DNA from: Faecalibacterium prausnitzii
Lineage (GTDB): Bacteria > Bacillota > Clostridia > Oscillospirales > Ruminococcaceae
Direction: 5' to 3'
Length of the DNA stretch: 64,000 nucleotides
NCBI RefSeq assembly: GCF_019967995.1
Contig: NZ_CP065377.1
Location: 1,612,001-1,676,000, forward strand
The notes below the pieces were generated by a model. That model made no database searches. It saw only the letters and a list, made by a program, of their open reading frames with translations, and was not told the DNA's origin. Below are positions 23,843-33,707 of the stretch, one piece after another. Both the position numbers and the translations under genes were made by a program. Within the stretch, counting starts at the first letter, position 1. Every line of letters begins with the position of its first letter.

Positions 23843-24572
23843 CGGCCACCGCCGCAGGGAGCAGCCGCCAAAGCCATCGAAGCAGGCGCTCCCGTCTGGG
23901 CGGCAGCCCCGTTTGAAGCGATTCCGGGAAGACCGCTTCGCAGCAGATGGAATCGCAATAGCGGCCCTGCCCCCGCCATGCTTTGTAGCGGATGCCGTTC
24001 CACTCAAACTCCGGATACATCCCGCCTTTTGTGATGCGCAGGGGGCTTCCCTGCGCTTCGGCATAGCGCTGCAGCGCTTCTGCAAAGTCCTCTGGGGTAT
24101 TGATGGACTGTTCCGATACAATGTAAAAGCGCTTTTTCTGTTCGTTTTCTGCCACCGTGCGGTAATCCTTGAGCCAGCCGGTGAAGAATCCGCCCGGCTC
24201 CTGCGGGTCCTGCATCCGTTTCAGGCAGTCGTCCACATCCAGCTGCTCCATCCGGGGTGCCTGCCGGGTCAGCTCCGCGCAAAAGCGGATCGCACCCGCC
24301 AGCCGGAAGGCCTGTTGTTCCAGCACTGCCTGCTGTGCCTGGATTGCTTCGGCCAGCGGCTGTTCTCCACGGAGAACGCTTTGAATGGTGGGCAGCGGCA
24401 GATTCAGCATCCGAAGCATCCGGATCAGTTTCAGAGTCCGGACATCTTCGGCGGTATAATCCCGGTAGGCATTGCTCCGGTTGCGGGCAGGCGTCAGCAG
24501 CCCTTCTTTTTCGTAAAAGCGGATGTTGGGGCTGGAGACCCCGCTCTGTTCCGAAGCCTGTTTGATGTTCAT
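23802..24572 (-). CDS. MerR family regulator with a C-terminal membrane helix
   Basis: A 256-residue regulator starting at 24572 with GGAGG eight bases upstream. Residues 1-68 form the MerR winged helix (IKQASEQSGVSSPNIRFYEK...YRDYTAEDVRTLKLIRML), followed by a coiled coil (about 72-100). The effector part shows no cysteine cluster typical of metal sensors. Residues ~229-252 form a hydrophobic segment flanked by arginines, so the protein may be membrane-attached. Its promoter has the 19-base spacer and dyad of MerR-activated promoters, implying autoregulation. It ends inside the 3' end of the deacetylase gene. Confidence 0.82.
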   Translation of the reverse strand: MNIKQASEQSGVSSPNIRFYEKEGLLTPARNRSNAYRDYTAEDVRTLKLIRMLRMLNLPLPTIQSVLRGEQPLAEAIQAQQAVLEQQAFRLAGAIRFCAELTRQAPRMEQLDVDDCLKRMQDPQEPGGFFTGWLKDYRTVAENEQKKRFYIVSEQSINTPEDFAEALQRYAEAQGSPLRITKGGMYPEFEWNGIRYKAWRGQGRYCDSICCEAVFPESLQTGLPPRRERLLRWLWRLLPAAVAAMVLAALALRGRM

Positions 24573-24591
24573 TTGCTTCACCTCCGTCCTT

Positions 24592-24622
24592 ACACTACAC
24601 CATAAAGTCGGTGGAAGGTCAA
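24592..24622 (-). promoter_or_regulatory. MerR-type promoter with 19-base spacer and dyad
   Basis: TTGACC (24617-24622) and TAGTGT (24592-24597) are 19 bases apart on the minus strand. CCTTCCAC and GTGTAAGG form an imperfect dyad across the spacer. This is the layout on which MerR proteins act by underwinding DNA. Confidence 0.6.
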
Positions 24623-24648
24623 GTATTTTCCCAAAAATAGCGCAAAAA

Positions 24649-24690
24649 TGCCCCGGCGGGCACAAAACCTGCCGGGGCACTGTTTTTTTA
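24649..24690. terminator. Bidirectional intrinsic terminator after the M18 peptidase gene
   Basis: TGCCCCGGC-GG pairs with CC-GCCGGGGCA around a short loop. T runs occur on both strands; on the minus strand it ends the peptidase transcript. Confidence 0.85.
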
Positions 24691-24697
24691 ATGGCGC

Positions 24698-26098
24698 TTA
24701 CTGTGCGTTGTTGAAGAGGCTGAAGGCGCGATATGCCATGTACAGGTCACTCTTGTGGATGACCTCGAAGGGAGAGTGCATGGACAGCACAGGCACACCG
24801 ATGTCCAGCACAGGGATGCCGCGGTTGGCCACATACTTGGCAATGGTGCCGCCGCCGCCCAGGTCCAGACGGCCCAGCTCACCGATCTGCCATGCCACGT
24901 TGCCCTTGTCGAGCATCCGGGTGATATCGCTGACCAGCTCTGCGCAGGCATCGCTTGCGGAGCCCTTGCTGCCGCCGCCGGTGTACTTGAAGATTGCCAC
25001 ACCACGGCCTGCATAGGTGCCGTTCATCGGCTCGAAGGCGCTGGCCCAGGACGGGTCGTAGGCAGCGGTGACGTCTGCGGACAGGCAGACGCTGTTGCGG
25101 AAGGCCAGGATGTCGTCCTGACCGGCAGTGCGGCACAGCTCCTGCATGAAGTGGAAGGCATACATGCTCTGCATACCGGTCACACCATCGGAACCGATCT
25201 CTTCCTTATCGGTGAGGACGCAGACAGTGGTGTAGGTCGGGGCCTTGGTCTCGATCTCAGCCATCAGTGCGGGGTAAGCGTCCACACGGTCATCGTGGCC
25301 GTAGCCGCCCACCATGGAGCGGTCAAAACCGACGTCACGGCACTTGTAAGCCGGGGTGATCTCGATCTCGGCCCGCATGAACTCCTTCTCGGTGATGCCG
25401 TACTTCTCGTGGAGGAGGATCATGGTGTTCAGCTTGACGGCTTCCTTGACCTCCTCATCCTCCACAGCATCGGAACCGATGAGGATGTTCAGCTCCTCAG
25501 CCTTGATGCCGTCCTTCAGGGTGCGGGTGTTCTGCTCGGCGCTCAGATGGGGCAGCAGGTCGGTGATGCAGAAGACGGGGTCGCCCTCGTCCTCGCCGAC
25601 GCGGACGGTGACGGTGGTGCCGTCGTCGCGGGTGAAGACGCCGTGGATAGACAGCGGCATGGTGCCCCACTGATACTTGCGGATGCCGCCGTAGTAGTGA
25701 GTCTTGAAGTAGCTCAGGTGGTCGGACTCATACAGCGGGGTCGGGCGCAGGTCCAGACGGGGGCTGTCGGTATGTGCGATGACCAGACGGAAGCCGTCCT
25801 CAAAGCTGCGGGTGCCGATGGTGGACGCCACGACGGCCTTCTTGAACTGGACGAAGTAGACCTTATCGCCGGGCTGGTAGGTCTTTTTGGGGTCGAACTC
25901 CACGTAGCCGGCATCCTTGAGCATCTGCTCGCTCTCGGCGGCGACTTCGCGCTCGGTCTTGCCGTCGTCGAGGAACTTCTTGTAGCCCTCGGCAAAAGCG
26001 TGTGCCTTCTGCTTGACGTCTGCATCCTTGTCGGCGACGTAAGCAGGCTTATAGAGCAGCTTTTCGGCCAGCTGCTGGGTCGGAGTTTTTTCTGCCAT
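24698..26098 (-). CDS. M18 family aminopeptidase
   Basis: A 466-residue dinuclear zinc aminopeptidase that trims N-terminal residues from cytoplasmic peptides. The metal-binding AHTDSPRLDLR segment, the DKEEIGSDGV active-site motif and SMHSPFEV near the end are family hallmarks. The ATG at 26098 follows GGAGAAATTCT; a start at 26143 has no ribosome site. It is the last gene of a run prfA-sua5-coaE-lytic transglycosylase-M18 and is closed by a terminator. Confidence 0.9.
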   Translation of the reverse strand: MAEKTPTQQLAEKLLYKPAYVADKDADVKQKAHAFAEGYKKFLDDGKTEREVAAESEQMLKDAGYVEFDPKKTYQPGDKVYFVQFKKAVVASTIGTRSFEDGFRLVIAHTDSPRLDLRPTPLYESDHLSYFKTHYYGGIRKYQWGTMPLSIHGVFTRDDGTTVTVRVGEDEGDPVFCITDLLPHLSAEQNTRTLKDGIKAEELNILIGSDAVEDEEVKEAVKLNTMILLHEKYGITEKEFMRAEIEITPAYKCRDVGFDRSMVGGYGHDDRVDAYPALMAEIETKAPTYTTVCVLTDKEEIGSDGVTGMQSMYAFHFMQELCRTAGQDDILAFRNSVCLSADVTAAYDPSWASAFEPMNGTYAGRGVAIFKYTGGGSKGSASDACAELVSDITRMLDKGNVAWQIGELGRLDLGGGGTIAKYVANRGIPVLDIGVPVLSMHSPFEVIHKSDLYMAYRAFSLFNNAQ

Positions 26099-26167
26099 AG
26101 AATTTCTCCTGCCTTTCTGTTTCCATATTCCTAAATATTTCAAACCGGGAGGCCCGGTTCAAGCGGA

Positions 26168-26737
26168 TCAAGTGCCATACAAGTTCTGATACACTGCATA
26201 GCAGGCGGTGATCTTTTCCACGTAGTGGTGCATCTGGTTGTAGGGAAACCCCTGCAGCGTGATGCCGTCGGCGGAGTGTTCTTCCTTTTGCAGCAACGCA
26301 TCCACCGTGCCCCAGCCGCTGTGGTAGGCCGCAGCCGCTGTGGCGACATCGCCGCCGTAGCGCTCCATGCAGAGATGGAGGTAGTAGCAGCCGAACCGCA
26401 GGCTGACGGCGGGGTCATACAGATCCCCGAAGGTGACGTTTTCCCCTTCCGCGATCTTGCTGCGCAGCCAGAGGAAGGTTTCCTCGGTCATCTGCATCAG
26501 GCCGCGGGCCTCGACGCTGGATGTAGCATCCGGGTCAAAGCCGCTCTCCGTCCGGACGAAGGAGTAGACCAGCAGCGGGTCGAGGTCGTACTCGGCGGCA
26601 TACTGCTCCACAAGGGCGGAATATTTGCAGGGATAGAGCGTTTTTTCCACCCGCGTCCGCACCGGCGGCAGGCAGAGGATGCCCAGCGTCACCAGAAACA
26701 CCAGAACGAAGCCGTTCAAAAATCTCTTCGCATTCAA
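26168..26737 (-). CDS. Membrane-anchored lytic transglycosylase (SLT domain)
   Basis: A 189-residue protein starting at a TTG (26737) that overlaps the coaE stop; earlier in-frame starts run into coaE. Residues ~6-24 form a signal anchor. The SLT domain carries the catalytic glutamate in RTESGFDPDATSSVEARG and the GLMQM motif, followed by DPAVSLRFGCYYL. It cleaves glycan strands of peptidoglycan on the outer face of the membrane. It resembles the YjbJ-like Firmicute group in being short with one domain. Confidence 0.83.
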   Translation of the reverse strand: MNAKRFLNGFVLVFLVTLGILCLPPVRTRVEKTLYPCKYSALVEQYAAEYDLDPLLVYSFVRTESGFDPDATSSVEARGLMQMTEETFLWLRSKIAEGENVTFGDLYDPAVSLRFGCYYLHLCMERYGGDVATAAAAYHSGWGTVDALLQKEEHSADGITLQGFPYNQMHHYVEKITACYAVYQNLYGT

Positions 26738-27363
26738 ACCGAGGGTCGCGCACCACCTTTCGTGCCGCCTTCCGCCAGCAGCTGCTCGCAAAGCGCGTTC
26801 GCAGCTGCTTCCAGTGCGGCAAGGTCTGCGTCGTTGCGCAGAACGTAATCGGCGCGGGCCAGCAGGGCTTCTTCGGGCGTCTGGGCGTTCAGGCGGCGCG
26901 CTGCCATTTCGGGCGCGATGCCGTCCCGCTTTGCGATGCGGGCCACGCTCGTTTCAAATGGAGCCGTCACCACAGCCAGACGGTCGCACTCGGCTTCGGC
27001 CTCTGTCCCGACGATGACCGCACCATCCAGCACAAAGAGCGAAGCCCCTGCCTCCTCGGCGGCGTGTTTTGCCAGCCGGATGCGGCGGACGATCTCCGGG
27101 TGGGTGATGGCATCCAGCGCCGCTTTGCCATCCGGCGATGCAAAGGCACGGTCTGCCAGCAGGCGGCGGTCCAGCGAGCCGTCCGCCCGGAGGATGTCTG
27201 CCCCGAATCGCCGGGCCAGCACCGGCAGCAGCGGCGAAGACGGCAGCAGCATCTCCCGCGAGATCTGGTCTGCGTCGGCCAGCGGGACCCCATGGGCCGA
27301 AAACACCGCGGTCACGGTGGATTTTCCGCAGCCGCTGCGGCCCGTGATGCCAAGCGTGATCAT
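26734..27363 (-). CDS. coaE: Dephospho-CoA kinase
   Basis: A 209-residue P-loop kinase catalysing the last step of CoA synthesis. GITGRSGCGKST at residues 5-16 is the Walker A; DADQISREML and the ITHPEIVRRIR lid follow. It overlaps sua5 by ATGA and the lytic transglycosylase by a few bases, so the three are translationally coupled. The other late CoA gene, coaD, lies about 24 kb away beside the butyrate operon. Confidence 0.92.
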   Translation of the reverse strand: MITLGITGRSGCGKSTVTAVFSAHGVPLADADQISREMLLPSSPLLPVLARRFGADILRADGSLDRRLLADRAFASPDGKAALDAITHPEIVRRIRLAKHAAEEAGASLFVLDGAVIVGTEAEAECDRLAVVTAPFETSVARIAKRDGIAPEMAARRLNAQTPEEALLARADYVLRNDADLAALEAAANALCEQLLAEGGTKGGARPSV

Positions 27364-28394
27364 AGCGTGATCACCCGGAAAGCCGCCGCCCGGATGAGGC
27401 GGTTGTACACCGCCATGGACAGGCCGTCTTTCTGCGGGCAGCGGGCATAGACGACGCCGTCGCCCTGCTCATCCAGTGCGCGGAGGCTGCGGAAGATGTG
27501 CTTTGCCTGGTCGGCACCATCGCCCTCGCGGCCATACTCCACACAGGGCACACCGAGTTTTTCGGCCTCGCCCGTGAAGCAGAGGCAGCTGGGATTCTGG
27601 TCCATGTGGGCCTCCACGTAAGCCTTGAACTGCTCAAAGGTGCCGTCCAGCAGGGTGACATCCGCCTTGGGGGCGTAGTGCTTATACTTCATGCCGGGGC
27701 TGCGGACGACCGCGCCCTCCGGGAGCTTTTCGAGGATGGCCTTGGAGACTTCGACCTCTTCGCCGAGGGCGCGTTCCAGGTCTTCCAATGTAATGTGGCC
27801 GGGGCGGAAGAGGGTGGGCCTATCGCCCACGACCGACACGACCGTAGACTCCACGCCCCAGTCGCACTCGCCGCCGTCCAGAATCAGGGGCAAACGGCCG
27901 TTCATATCGGTGAAGACGTCCTGTGCGTTGGTGGGGCTGGGTTTGCCGGACAGGTTGGCCGAAGGGGCCGCAAAGGCGCAGCCGCTGGCCTCGATGACCG
28001 CACGGGCCACGGGGTGGCTGGGCATCCGGATGCCGACGGTGTCCAGACCGGCGCAGCACTCCGCCGCCACCTCCGGGCCGCGCGGCATGATGATGGTCAG
28101 CGGGCCGGGGCAGAACGCCGCCATGAGCAGCTGTGCCCGCTCCGGCACCTCGCTGACGAGGCCGGGCAGCATCTCCGGGCCGGTGATGTGGACGATCAGG
28201 GGGTTATCCTGCGGGCGGCCCTTGGCCACAAAGATTTTTGCCACAGCTTCCCCATTGCGGGCATCGGCTGCGATGCCGTAGACCGTCTCCGTGGGCAGGG
28301 CCACCAGCTCGCCGCGCCGCAGCAACGCAGCCGCTTTCGCGATGCCCTCGCCCTTGGCGGGTAGTATCTCAGTTTTCATTTCCATGCGAATCAT
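27360..28394 (-). CDS. L-threonylcarbamoyladenylate synthase (Sua5 type)
   Basis: A 344-residue enzyme that makes threonylcarbamoyl-AMP for the t6A modification of tRNAs. The YrdC domain (PTETVYGIAADA, KGRPQDNPLIVHI, SANLSGKPSPTN) fills residues ~10-210. The C-terminal Sua5 domain with the AHMDQN...LCFTG region follows, so this is the long two-domain form. Three closely spaced Met codons (28394, 28385, 28379) could start it; none has a clear ribosome site. It follows prfA by 49 bases. Confidence 0.9.
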   Translation of the reverse strand: MIRMEMKTEILPAKGEGIAKAAALLRRGELVALPTETVYGIAADARNGEAVAKIFVAKGRPQDNPLIVHITGPEMLPGLVSEVPERAQLLMAAFCPGPLTIIMPRGPEVAAECCAGLDTVGIRMPSHPVARAVIEASGCAFAAPSANLSGKPSPTNAQDVFTDMNGRLPLILDGGECDWGVESTVVSVVGDRPTLFRPGHITLEDLERALGEEVEVSKAILEKLPEGAVVRSPGMKYKHYAPKADVTLLDGTFEQFKAYVEAHMDQNPSCLCFTGEAEKLGVPCVEYGREGDGADQAKHIFRSLRALDEQGDGVVYARCPQKDGLSMAVYNRLIRAAAFRVITL

Positions 28395-28443
28395 CGTTCT
28401 TTCTATCTGTAAAGTATATATTCTTTACACCATTTCGGGTGCA

Positions 28444-29538
<1,095 letters not shown>

Positions 29539-29583
29539 ACTTGTGCAGTTCTCCTTATCGTTCTCATGGGATGTAACGGTTCG

Positions 29584-29775
29584 TCACTCGGCGGCACCGG
29601 GCTTCTGGACCTTTTTGATGTTTTTTTCGATCCTTGCGCGGGGCAGCATGACCTCGCGGCCGCAGCCCGTGCAGCGGATCTTGAAATCCATGCCCACCCG
29701 CAGCACCTCGAAGCTGGACGCTCCGCAGGGGTGCTTTTTGCGGGTGAGGATGGTATCTCCAACTGCGATATCCAT
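29584..29775 (-). CDS. DUF951 family protein
   Basis: A 63-residue protein starting at 29775 with AGGAGGG ten bases upstream. It contains the family pattern GDTILTRKKHPCG...F.V.R.G.D.KIRCTGCGREVMLPR, with three cysteines able to bind zinc. The function is unknown; members are small, basic and often beside translation genes, as here beside prfA. The last ~15 residues are lysine-rich and end in GAAE. Confidence 0.85.
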   Translation of the reverse strand: MDIAVGDTILTRKKHPCGASSFEVLRVGMDFKIRCTGCGREVMLPRARIEKNIKKVQKPGAAE

Positions 29776-29974
29776 GAACAGCTCTCCCTCCTGCCTGTGC
29801 CCTCCGGCACAGGCCCGTATCGCGGCCCGCACCGATTTTGCACCGGCCGCCGCATACAGATATAGTATAATCCAAACTCGTATAAAATGCAATTGTCAGC
29901 GCATATGGTTTTACTGCCGCCGGGCAAAACGGCGGGTGCGCAAGGCAAAAACAGCACAGAAAGAGGAATGAAGA

Positions 29975-30910
29975 ATGATGCAGACTTATCGTACCGAAGG
30001 AAATTACCGCAGTGCAGACCAGCTTTCGGCTGCGGAGCTGCGGGCGGCCATGGCCAGCCGCGAAATTTTGCAGAGCACTGCACTGGCGTTCGACACGGCC
30101 CGCCAGCTGCGGTTCGAACTGGGCGGGGTGCGGGCCGTGATGCCCTTTGAGCAGTGTGCCGACGGAGCCGAGACGGGCAGTGTGCGGGACATTGCCGTGC
30201 TCACGCGGGTGGGGCGGCCCACCTGTTTCGTCATCGAAGAGCTGGGCACCGATGAGGCCTGCCAGCCCTGCTACCGGCTCTCCCGCGCCGAGGCGCAGCG
30301 GATGTGCAAGGCAGATTACCTCGACACCCTCCGCCCCGGCGACATCCTGCCCTGCACCGTGACCCACATCGAACCGTTCGGAGCTTTCTGCGACGTAGGA
30401 TGCGGCATCAGCGCTCTGCTCCCCATCGACTGCATGTCGGTCAGCCGCATCTCCTCCCCCGCCGACCGGGTCAGCGTGGGGCAGCAGATCCTGTGCGTCA
30501 TCAAGAGCCGGGATGTGCAGGGGCGGTTCGTCCTGACCATCCGGGAGCTGCTGGGCACCTGGGCCGAGAACGCCGCCGGTTTTACCGTGGGCGAAACGGT
30601 GGTGGGCATCGTGCGCAGCGTGGAAGAATACGGAACCTTCATCGAGATCGCGCCGAATCTGGCCGGGCTGGCCGAGAGCTGCCAGGATCTTCACCCCGGC
30701 CAGGCTGTGAGTGTTTACATCAAGAACATCCTGCCGGAGAAAATGAAGATCAAACTCGTCATCGTAAACCACAGCCTCGGCCAGAGCCACCGGTTCGAGC
30801 TGCATTATTTCATCACCGAAGGCCACCTGGACCACTGGCTCTACTCCACGCCCGACAGCCCCAAGCGGATCGAGACCGATTTTTCGGTTGCGGCTTGCAA
30901 TCCGGCGTAA
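29975..30910 (+). CDS. S1 RNA-binding domain protein
   Basis: A 311-residue protein with an N-terminal region of about 110 residues of unclear fold and two S1-like modules. One is at ~120-185 (GDILPCTVTHIEPFGAFCDVG), the other at ~200-260 (GETVVGIVRSVEEYGTFIEIAPNLAGLAE). S1 domains bind single-stranded RNA on ribosomes or in decay enzymes. It is divergent from DUF951/prfA and followed by the DUF4364 gene. AGAGGA precedes the double ATG. Confidence 0.8.
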   Translation: MMQTYRTEGNYRSADQLSAAELRAAMASREILQSTALAFDTARQLRFELGGVRAVMPFEQCADGAETGSVRDIAVLTRVGRPTCFVIEELGTDEACQPCYRLSRAEAQRMCKADYLDTLRPGDILPCTVTHIEPFGAFCDVGCGISALLPIDCMSVSRISSPADRVSVGQQILCVIKSRDVQGRFVLTIRELLGTWAENAAGFTVGETVVGIVRSVEEYGTFIEIAPNLAGLAESCQDLHPGQAVSVYIKNILPEKMKIKLVIVNHSLGQSHRFELHYFITEGHLDHWLYSTPDSPKRIETDFSVAACNPA

Positions 30911-30977
30911 AACCCTTTATACTATAAAGAGAAGATGATTTTTCGCAATCTGAAACTTGAGGGGGATGTGCAGAACG

Positions 30978-31529
30978 ATGGCCGCTAACGATGCTTTTAC
31001 CGCCGGTGTCCGCCCCGGCGGGCTGACCGACAGCACCGAGATCCGGTTGCTGCTGTGTTATCTCGTGAAGAATGCCGGGCCGATCACCCGCACGGAGATT
31101 GAAAACGCCCTGATGGAGGAAGCGCTGGTCAATTATTTTGAGATCGGCTCCTGCCTGGATGACATCACCCAGCAAAAGCTGGTCACGCTGACCGATGGGC
31201 GCTACACCATCACCGAAAAAGGGCGCAAGGTCGCGCAGGAGCTGGCCTATGACCTGCCCCGCAGTGTGCGGGAGCGCGCCGTAGCCGCCGTGCTGCGCAG
31301 CCAGACCTGGGCCCGCAAGGAGGCACAGTATGCGGCCCGCATCACCGAAAAGCCGGACGGTCACTGCACCATCCGCTGCACCATCAAAGCGTTGGATCAG
31401 GAGCTGTTCTGCCTGAACATCGGCACCCCCGACCGGCTCAGCGCCGACCTCGTGAAAAAGCAGTTCATCCTCAAGGGCAACGAGATCTACCAGATGCTCA
31501 TCACCAAGCTCACCGAAGAGACGAACTGA
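30978..31529 (+). CDS. DUF4364 winged-helix protein
   Basis: A 183-residue protein. Residues ~10-85 form a winged helix of the PadR-like type (EIRLLLCYLVKNAGPITRTEIENALM), and the rest is an alpha/beta domain typical of DUF4364. Function is unknown, probably transcriptional. The ATG at 30978 lies 12 bases after GAGGGGG; a TTG at 30957 and an ATG at 30966 in the same frame are weaker. It ends 12 bases before a bidirectional terminator shared with yqeB. Confidence 0.78.
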   Translation: MAANDAFTAGVRPGGLTDSTEIRLLLCYLVKNAGPITRTEIENALMEEALVNYFEIGSCLDDITQQKLVTLTDGRYTITEKGRKVAQELAYDLPRSVRERAVAAVLRSQTWARKEAQYAARITEKPDGHCTIRCTIKALDQELFCLNIGTPDRLSADLVKKQFILKGNEIYQMLITKLTEETN

Positions 31530-31540
31530 CCCCTGCAAAC

Positions 31541-31584
31541 AAAAATCGCCGCCGTTCCGGGAAGACCGGAAGGCGGCGATTTTT
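31541..31584. terminator. Bidirectional terminator between DUF4364 and yqeB genes
   Basis: AAAATCGCCGCC-TTCCGG pairs with CCGGAA-GGCGGCGATTTT. T runs occur on both sides. Confidence 0.9.
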
Positions 31585-31602
31585 CTTTTGCTCGTTCTTT
31601 CG

Positions 31603-32418
31603 TTATTTCCAAAGCTCAGCAGCCACCAGCTCCAGCACACTGCCCGCGATGCAGCGGGCCTTGTCGGAGATGAGGAAACAGTTTTCCAGCTCCTCGCGGC
31701 GGGGATCTACATCGGCCACCTTGAAGCCCTTCGGCACCGGGTAGCCATCCCGCAGAAGACCCCGCAGGATGCCGGAGATCTGCGTCGTGACGGGGACGGT
31801 CTCCCCTTCCGGCGTTTCAAGCAGGGCGATGGTCTCGCCAGCCTCCACAAAATCTGCGATGGCGCGGCGATTCCGGAACACACCGGCGGCGGGCGAATGG
31901 ATGACCCGCTCGGCCCCATAGCCGCCGATGACGCCCGGCACACCAGAGTTCGGCGCAGCAGAGCCTGCCCGGATGATGCGGCCCAGTTTGTGGCCGCGCT
32001 TGGTCTCCACCACCACGTCCACATCCTGCCCGGCCACAAAGCCGGGGCCGAGGGCAATGGTCAGCGGAGCCATATCCCGCGTGGTTCCGAGATTTTTCTT
32101 GGCAATGATGGCATCCACCAGCACGGCAGGCTTTGCCGCAGCCAGGCAGCTGCCCTTCGGGTCCACCAAAACCGGGACGGCGTTCTGCGCCCAGACGGCG
32201 TCGACTTCGGCCAGCGAAGCCACCCGCACGGCCCGCAGGCCCTCCACCGTGGTCTCGCCCTCATAGACCGCCTCACACAGGGACACCTGACGGCGGATGG
32301 CGGCGGGGTGCTCTGCTTCCAGCACCAGCACCCGCAGCCCGGCAGACCAGAGCCGGTGGATGGTGCCGGTGGCAAGGTCTCCGCCGCCCCGCACCACGAT
32401 CCGTTTTTCCTGTTTCAT
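31603..32418 (-). CDS. yqeB: YqeB, selenium-dependent molybdenum hydroxylase accessory protein
   Basis: A 271-residue protein of the EF2563 family. The N-terminal Rossmann-like GGGDLATG and the segment GCKLGR-like KRGHKLGRIIR are seen, with a central GSAAPNSGVPGVIGG loop. The family is found only with selenium-dependent molybdenum hydroxylases and is thought to help mature the selenium-bearing cofactor; its reaction is unknown. It is the last gene of the ten-gene hydroxylase operon. Confidence 0.88.
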   Translation of the reverse strand: MKQEKRIVVRGGGDLATGTIHRLWSAGLRVLVLEAEHPAAIRRQVSLCEAVYEGETTVEGLRAVRVASLAEVDAVWAQNAVPVLVDPKGSCLAAAKPAVLVDAIIAKKNLGTTRDMAPLTIALGPGFVAGQDVDVVVETKRGHKLGRIIRAGSAAPNSGVPGVIGGYGAERVIHSPAAGVFRNRRAIADFVEAGETIALLETPEGETVPVTTQISGILRGLLRDGYPVPKGFKVADVDPRREELENCFLISDKARCIAGSVLELVAAELWK

Positions 32419-32421
32419 CGT

Positions 32422-33453
32422 TCATTCCTCCGGTTCGATCCGCTGTAAAAAGACCTGCATGGAGCCGCCGCAGGCCGCAATGGCCGCATCATCGCCTGTG
32501 CCGTCGGTGGTGAGATCGGCCAATTGGGCGGGCACTGCCGCCCCGGCCAGCATCTTCCCGGCCAGCTGCTGGATGCGGTATTCCATGATGCCGCCGCCCA
32601 CGCTGCCCACGGCCCTGCCCTCCGGCAGGACCAGCATTTTGGAGCCGACTTCCCGCGGCGTGGAGCCGTGGCGGGACACGATGGTCGCCAGCACCGCAGG
32701 CGTTTGCAGCGCCCGGAATGCTTCCAGAATGGCGGGCGGGAAGCCCTCGGTCAGCGAGCGGGTGCTCTTGACCTGCACGATCTGTGCAAGGATGGAAAGC
32801 GCGATTTCCTCCGCCGTCTTGGCCCCGATGGCAAGGCCGATGGGCGCACGGAGCTGCTCCACCCGCGCCGGGTCCAGCCCGGCTTCGGTCAGCTGACGGC
32901 GCACCAGAGCCGCGCGGCCTCGGCTGCCCATCATACCGACATAGGCGGCGGGCTTTTGCAGAATGGCCGTCAGACACTGGACATCGCAGCTGTGGGCGCG
33001 GGTAACGACCACAAAATAGCATTCTGCCCCACCGGAAACTGCTGCAAGGCCCTCTTCAAAGGGCAGGCAGAGCACCGGGTCAGCCCCGGCCTGCCGCAGC
33101 TGCCCGGCAAATTCCGGGCGGTCCTCTAAGGCACAGACAGGCAGACCCAGCAGCTTTGCCAGCCGCACCACCGATGCCCCCACATGACCGCCGCCGCAGA
33201 CCACCAGACGCGGGGCTGCACCGAACCGCTCGGCAAAAACACGAAGCGCCCCCAATGTCTGCACTCCGCTGGCAGTCACCTGCTGCAGCGCAGGCAGCTG
33301 TGCTTCCAGACACGCCGCCGGATGTTCCGGCCAGACGGGCACACCGCCGCACAACAGCAGCTGCGCCCCTTGCGCCGCGCCCTCCAGCACCGTAGCCAAT
33401 AGGTAATCGCCCGCCTCACGGTTCAAAGCATCACAAAAAGTTCGGGGTTCCAT
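32422..33453 (-). CDS. XdhC/CoxI family maturation protein with rearranged domains
   Basis: A 343-residue protein starting at 33453 with GGAGA upstream. Order of parts: a short N-terminal segment (YLLATVLEGAAQGAQLLL), a Rossmann domain from about residue 82 (RLVVCGGGHVG), then at ~253-343 a canonical XdhC_CoxI domain (VLATIVSRHGSTPREVGSKM...GSVGGGIME). Classic XdhC proteins have the XdhC_CoxI domain first and the Rossmann domain last, so this one looks permuted or has a degenerate first copy. XdhC proteins bind molybdenum cofactor and help its sulfuration, here perhaps selenation. It lies between DUF3343 and yqeB. Confidence 0.85.
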   Translation of the reverse strand: MEPRTFCDALNREAGDYLLATVLEGAAQGAQLLLCGGVPVWPEHPAACLEAQLPALQQVTASGVQTLGALRVFAERFGAAPRLVVCGGGHVGASVVRLAKLLGLPVCALEDRPEFAGQLRQAGADPVLCLPFEEGLAAVSGGAECYFVVVTRAHSCDVQCLTAILQKPAAYVGMMGSRGRAALVRRQLTEAGLDPARVEQLRAPIGLAIGAKTAEEIALSILAQIVQVKSTRSLTEGFPPAILEAFRALQTPAVLATIVSRHGSTPREVGSKMLVLPEGRAVGSVGGGIMEYRIQQLAGKMLAGAAVPAQLADLTTDGTGDDAAIAACGGSMQVFLQRIEPEE

Positions 33454-33475
33454 GCAAGGGTCTCCTTTTTTCAAA

Positions 33476-33706
33476 TCATTGTTCCACCTGCGCAACGGCA
33501 TCGTAGGCGGCAGGGTCAAAGCGCTCCCGCCAGCACTGCCAGTCCTCCGGCAGCATCCGCCACGCCAGACCACACCCGGCGGAAAGCTCCCGCGGCAGCG
33601 GAATGAGCCGGCCGGGGATGTGCTCGGCAAGGCAGCGCTTTTCCCACGCCATGGCATCCACCGTAGCGCGGAACGAAAGCACGATATACGGTCGTTTTGC
33701 TCGCAT
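33476..33706 (-). CDS. DUF3343, putative selenium/sulfur carrier-like protein
   Basis: A 76-residue protein starting at 33706 with GGAGGAATAAA before the ATG. It begins with the family pattern YIVLSFRATVDAMAWEK and has a CGLAWR segment where the conserved cysteine lies. DUF3343 proteins are associated with selenium utilisation genes and have been proposed as Se/S carriers; this is not proven. It starts one base past the aminotransferase gene's stop. Confidence 0.8.
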   Translation of the reverse strand: MRAKRPYIVLSFRATVDAMAWEKRCLAEHIPGRLIPLPRELSAGCGLAWRMLPEDWQCWRERFDPAAYDAVAQVEQ

Positions 33707-33707
33707 T

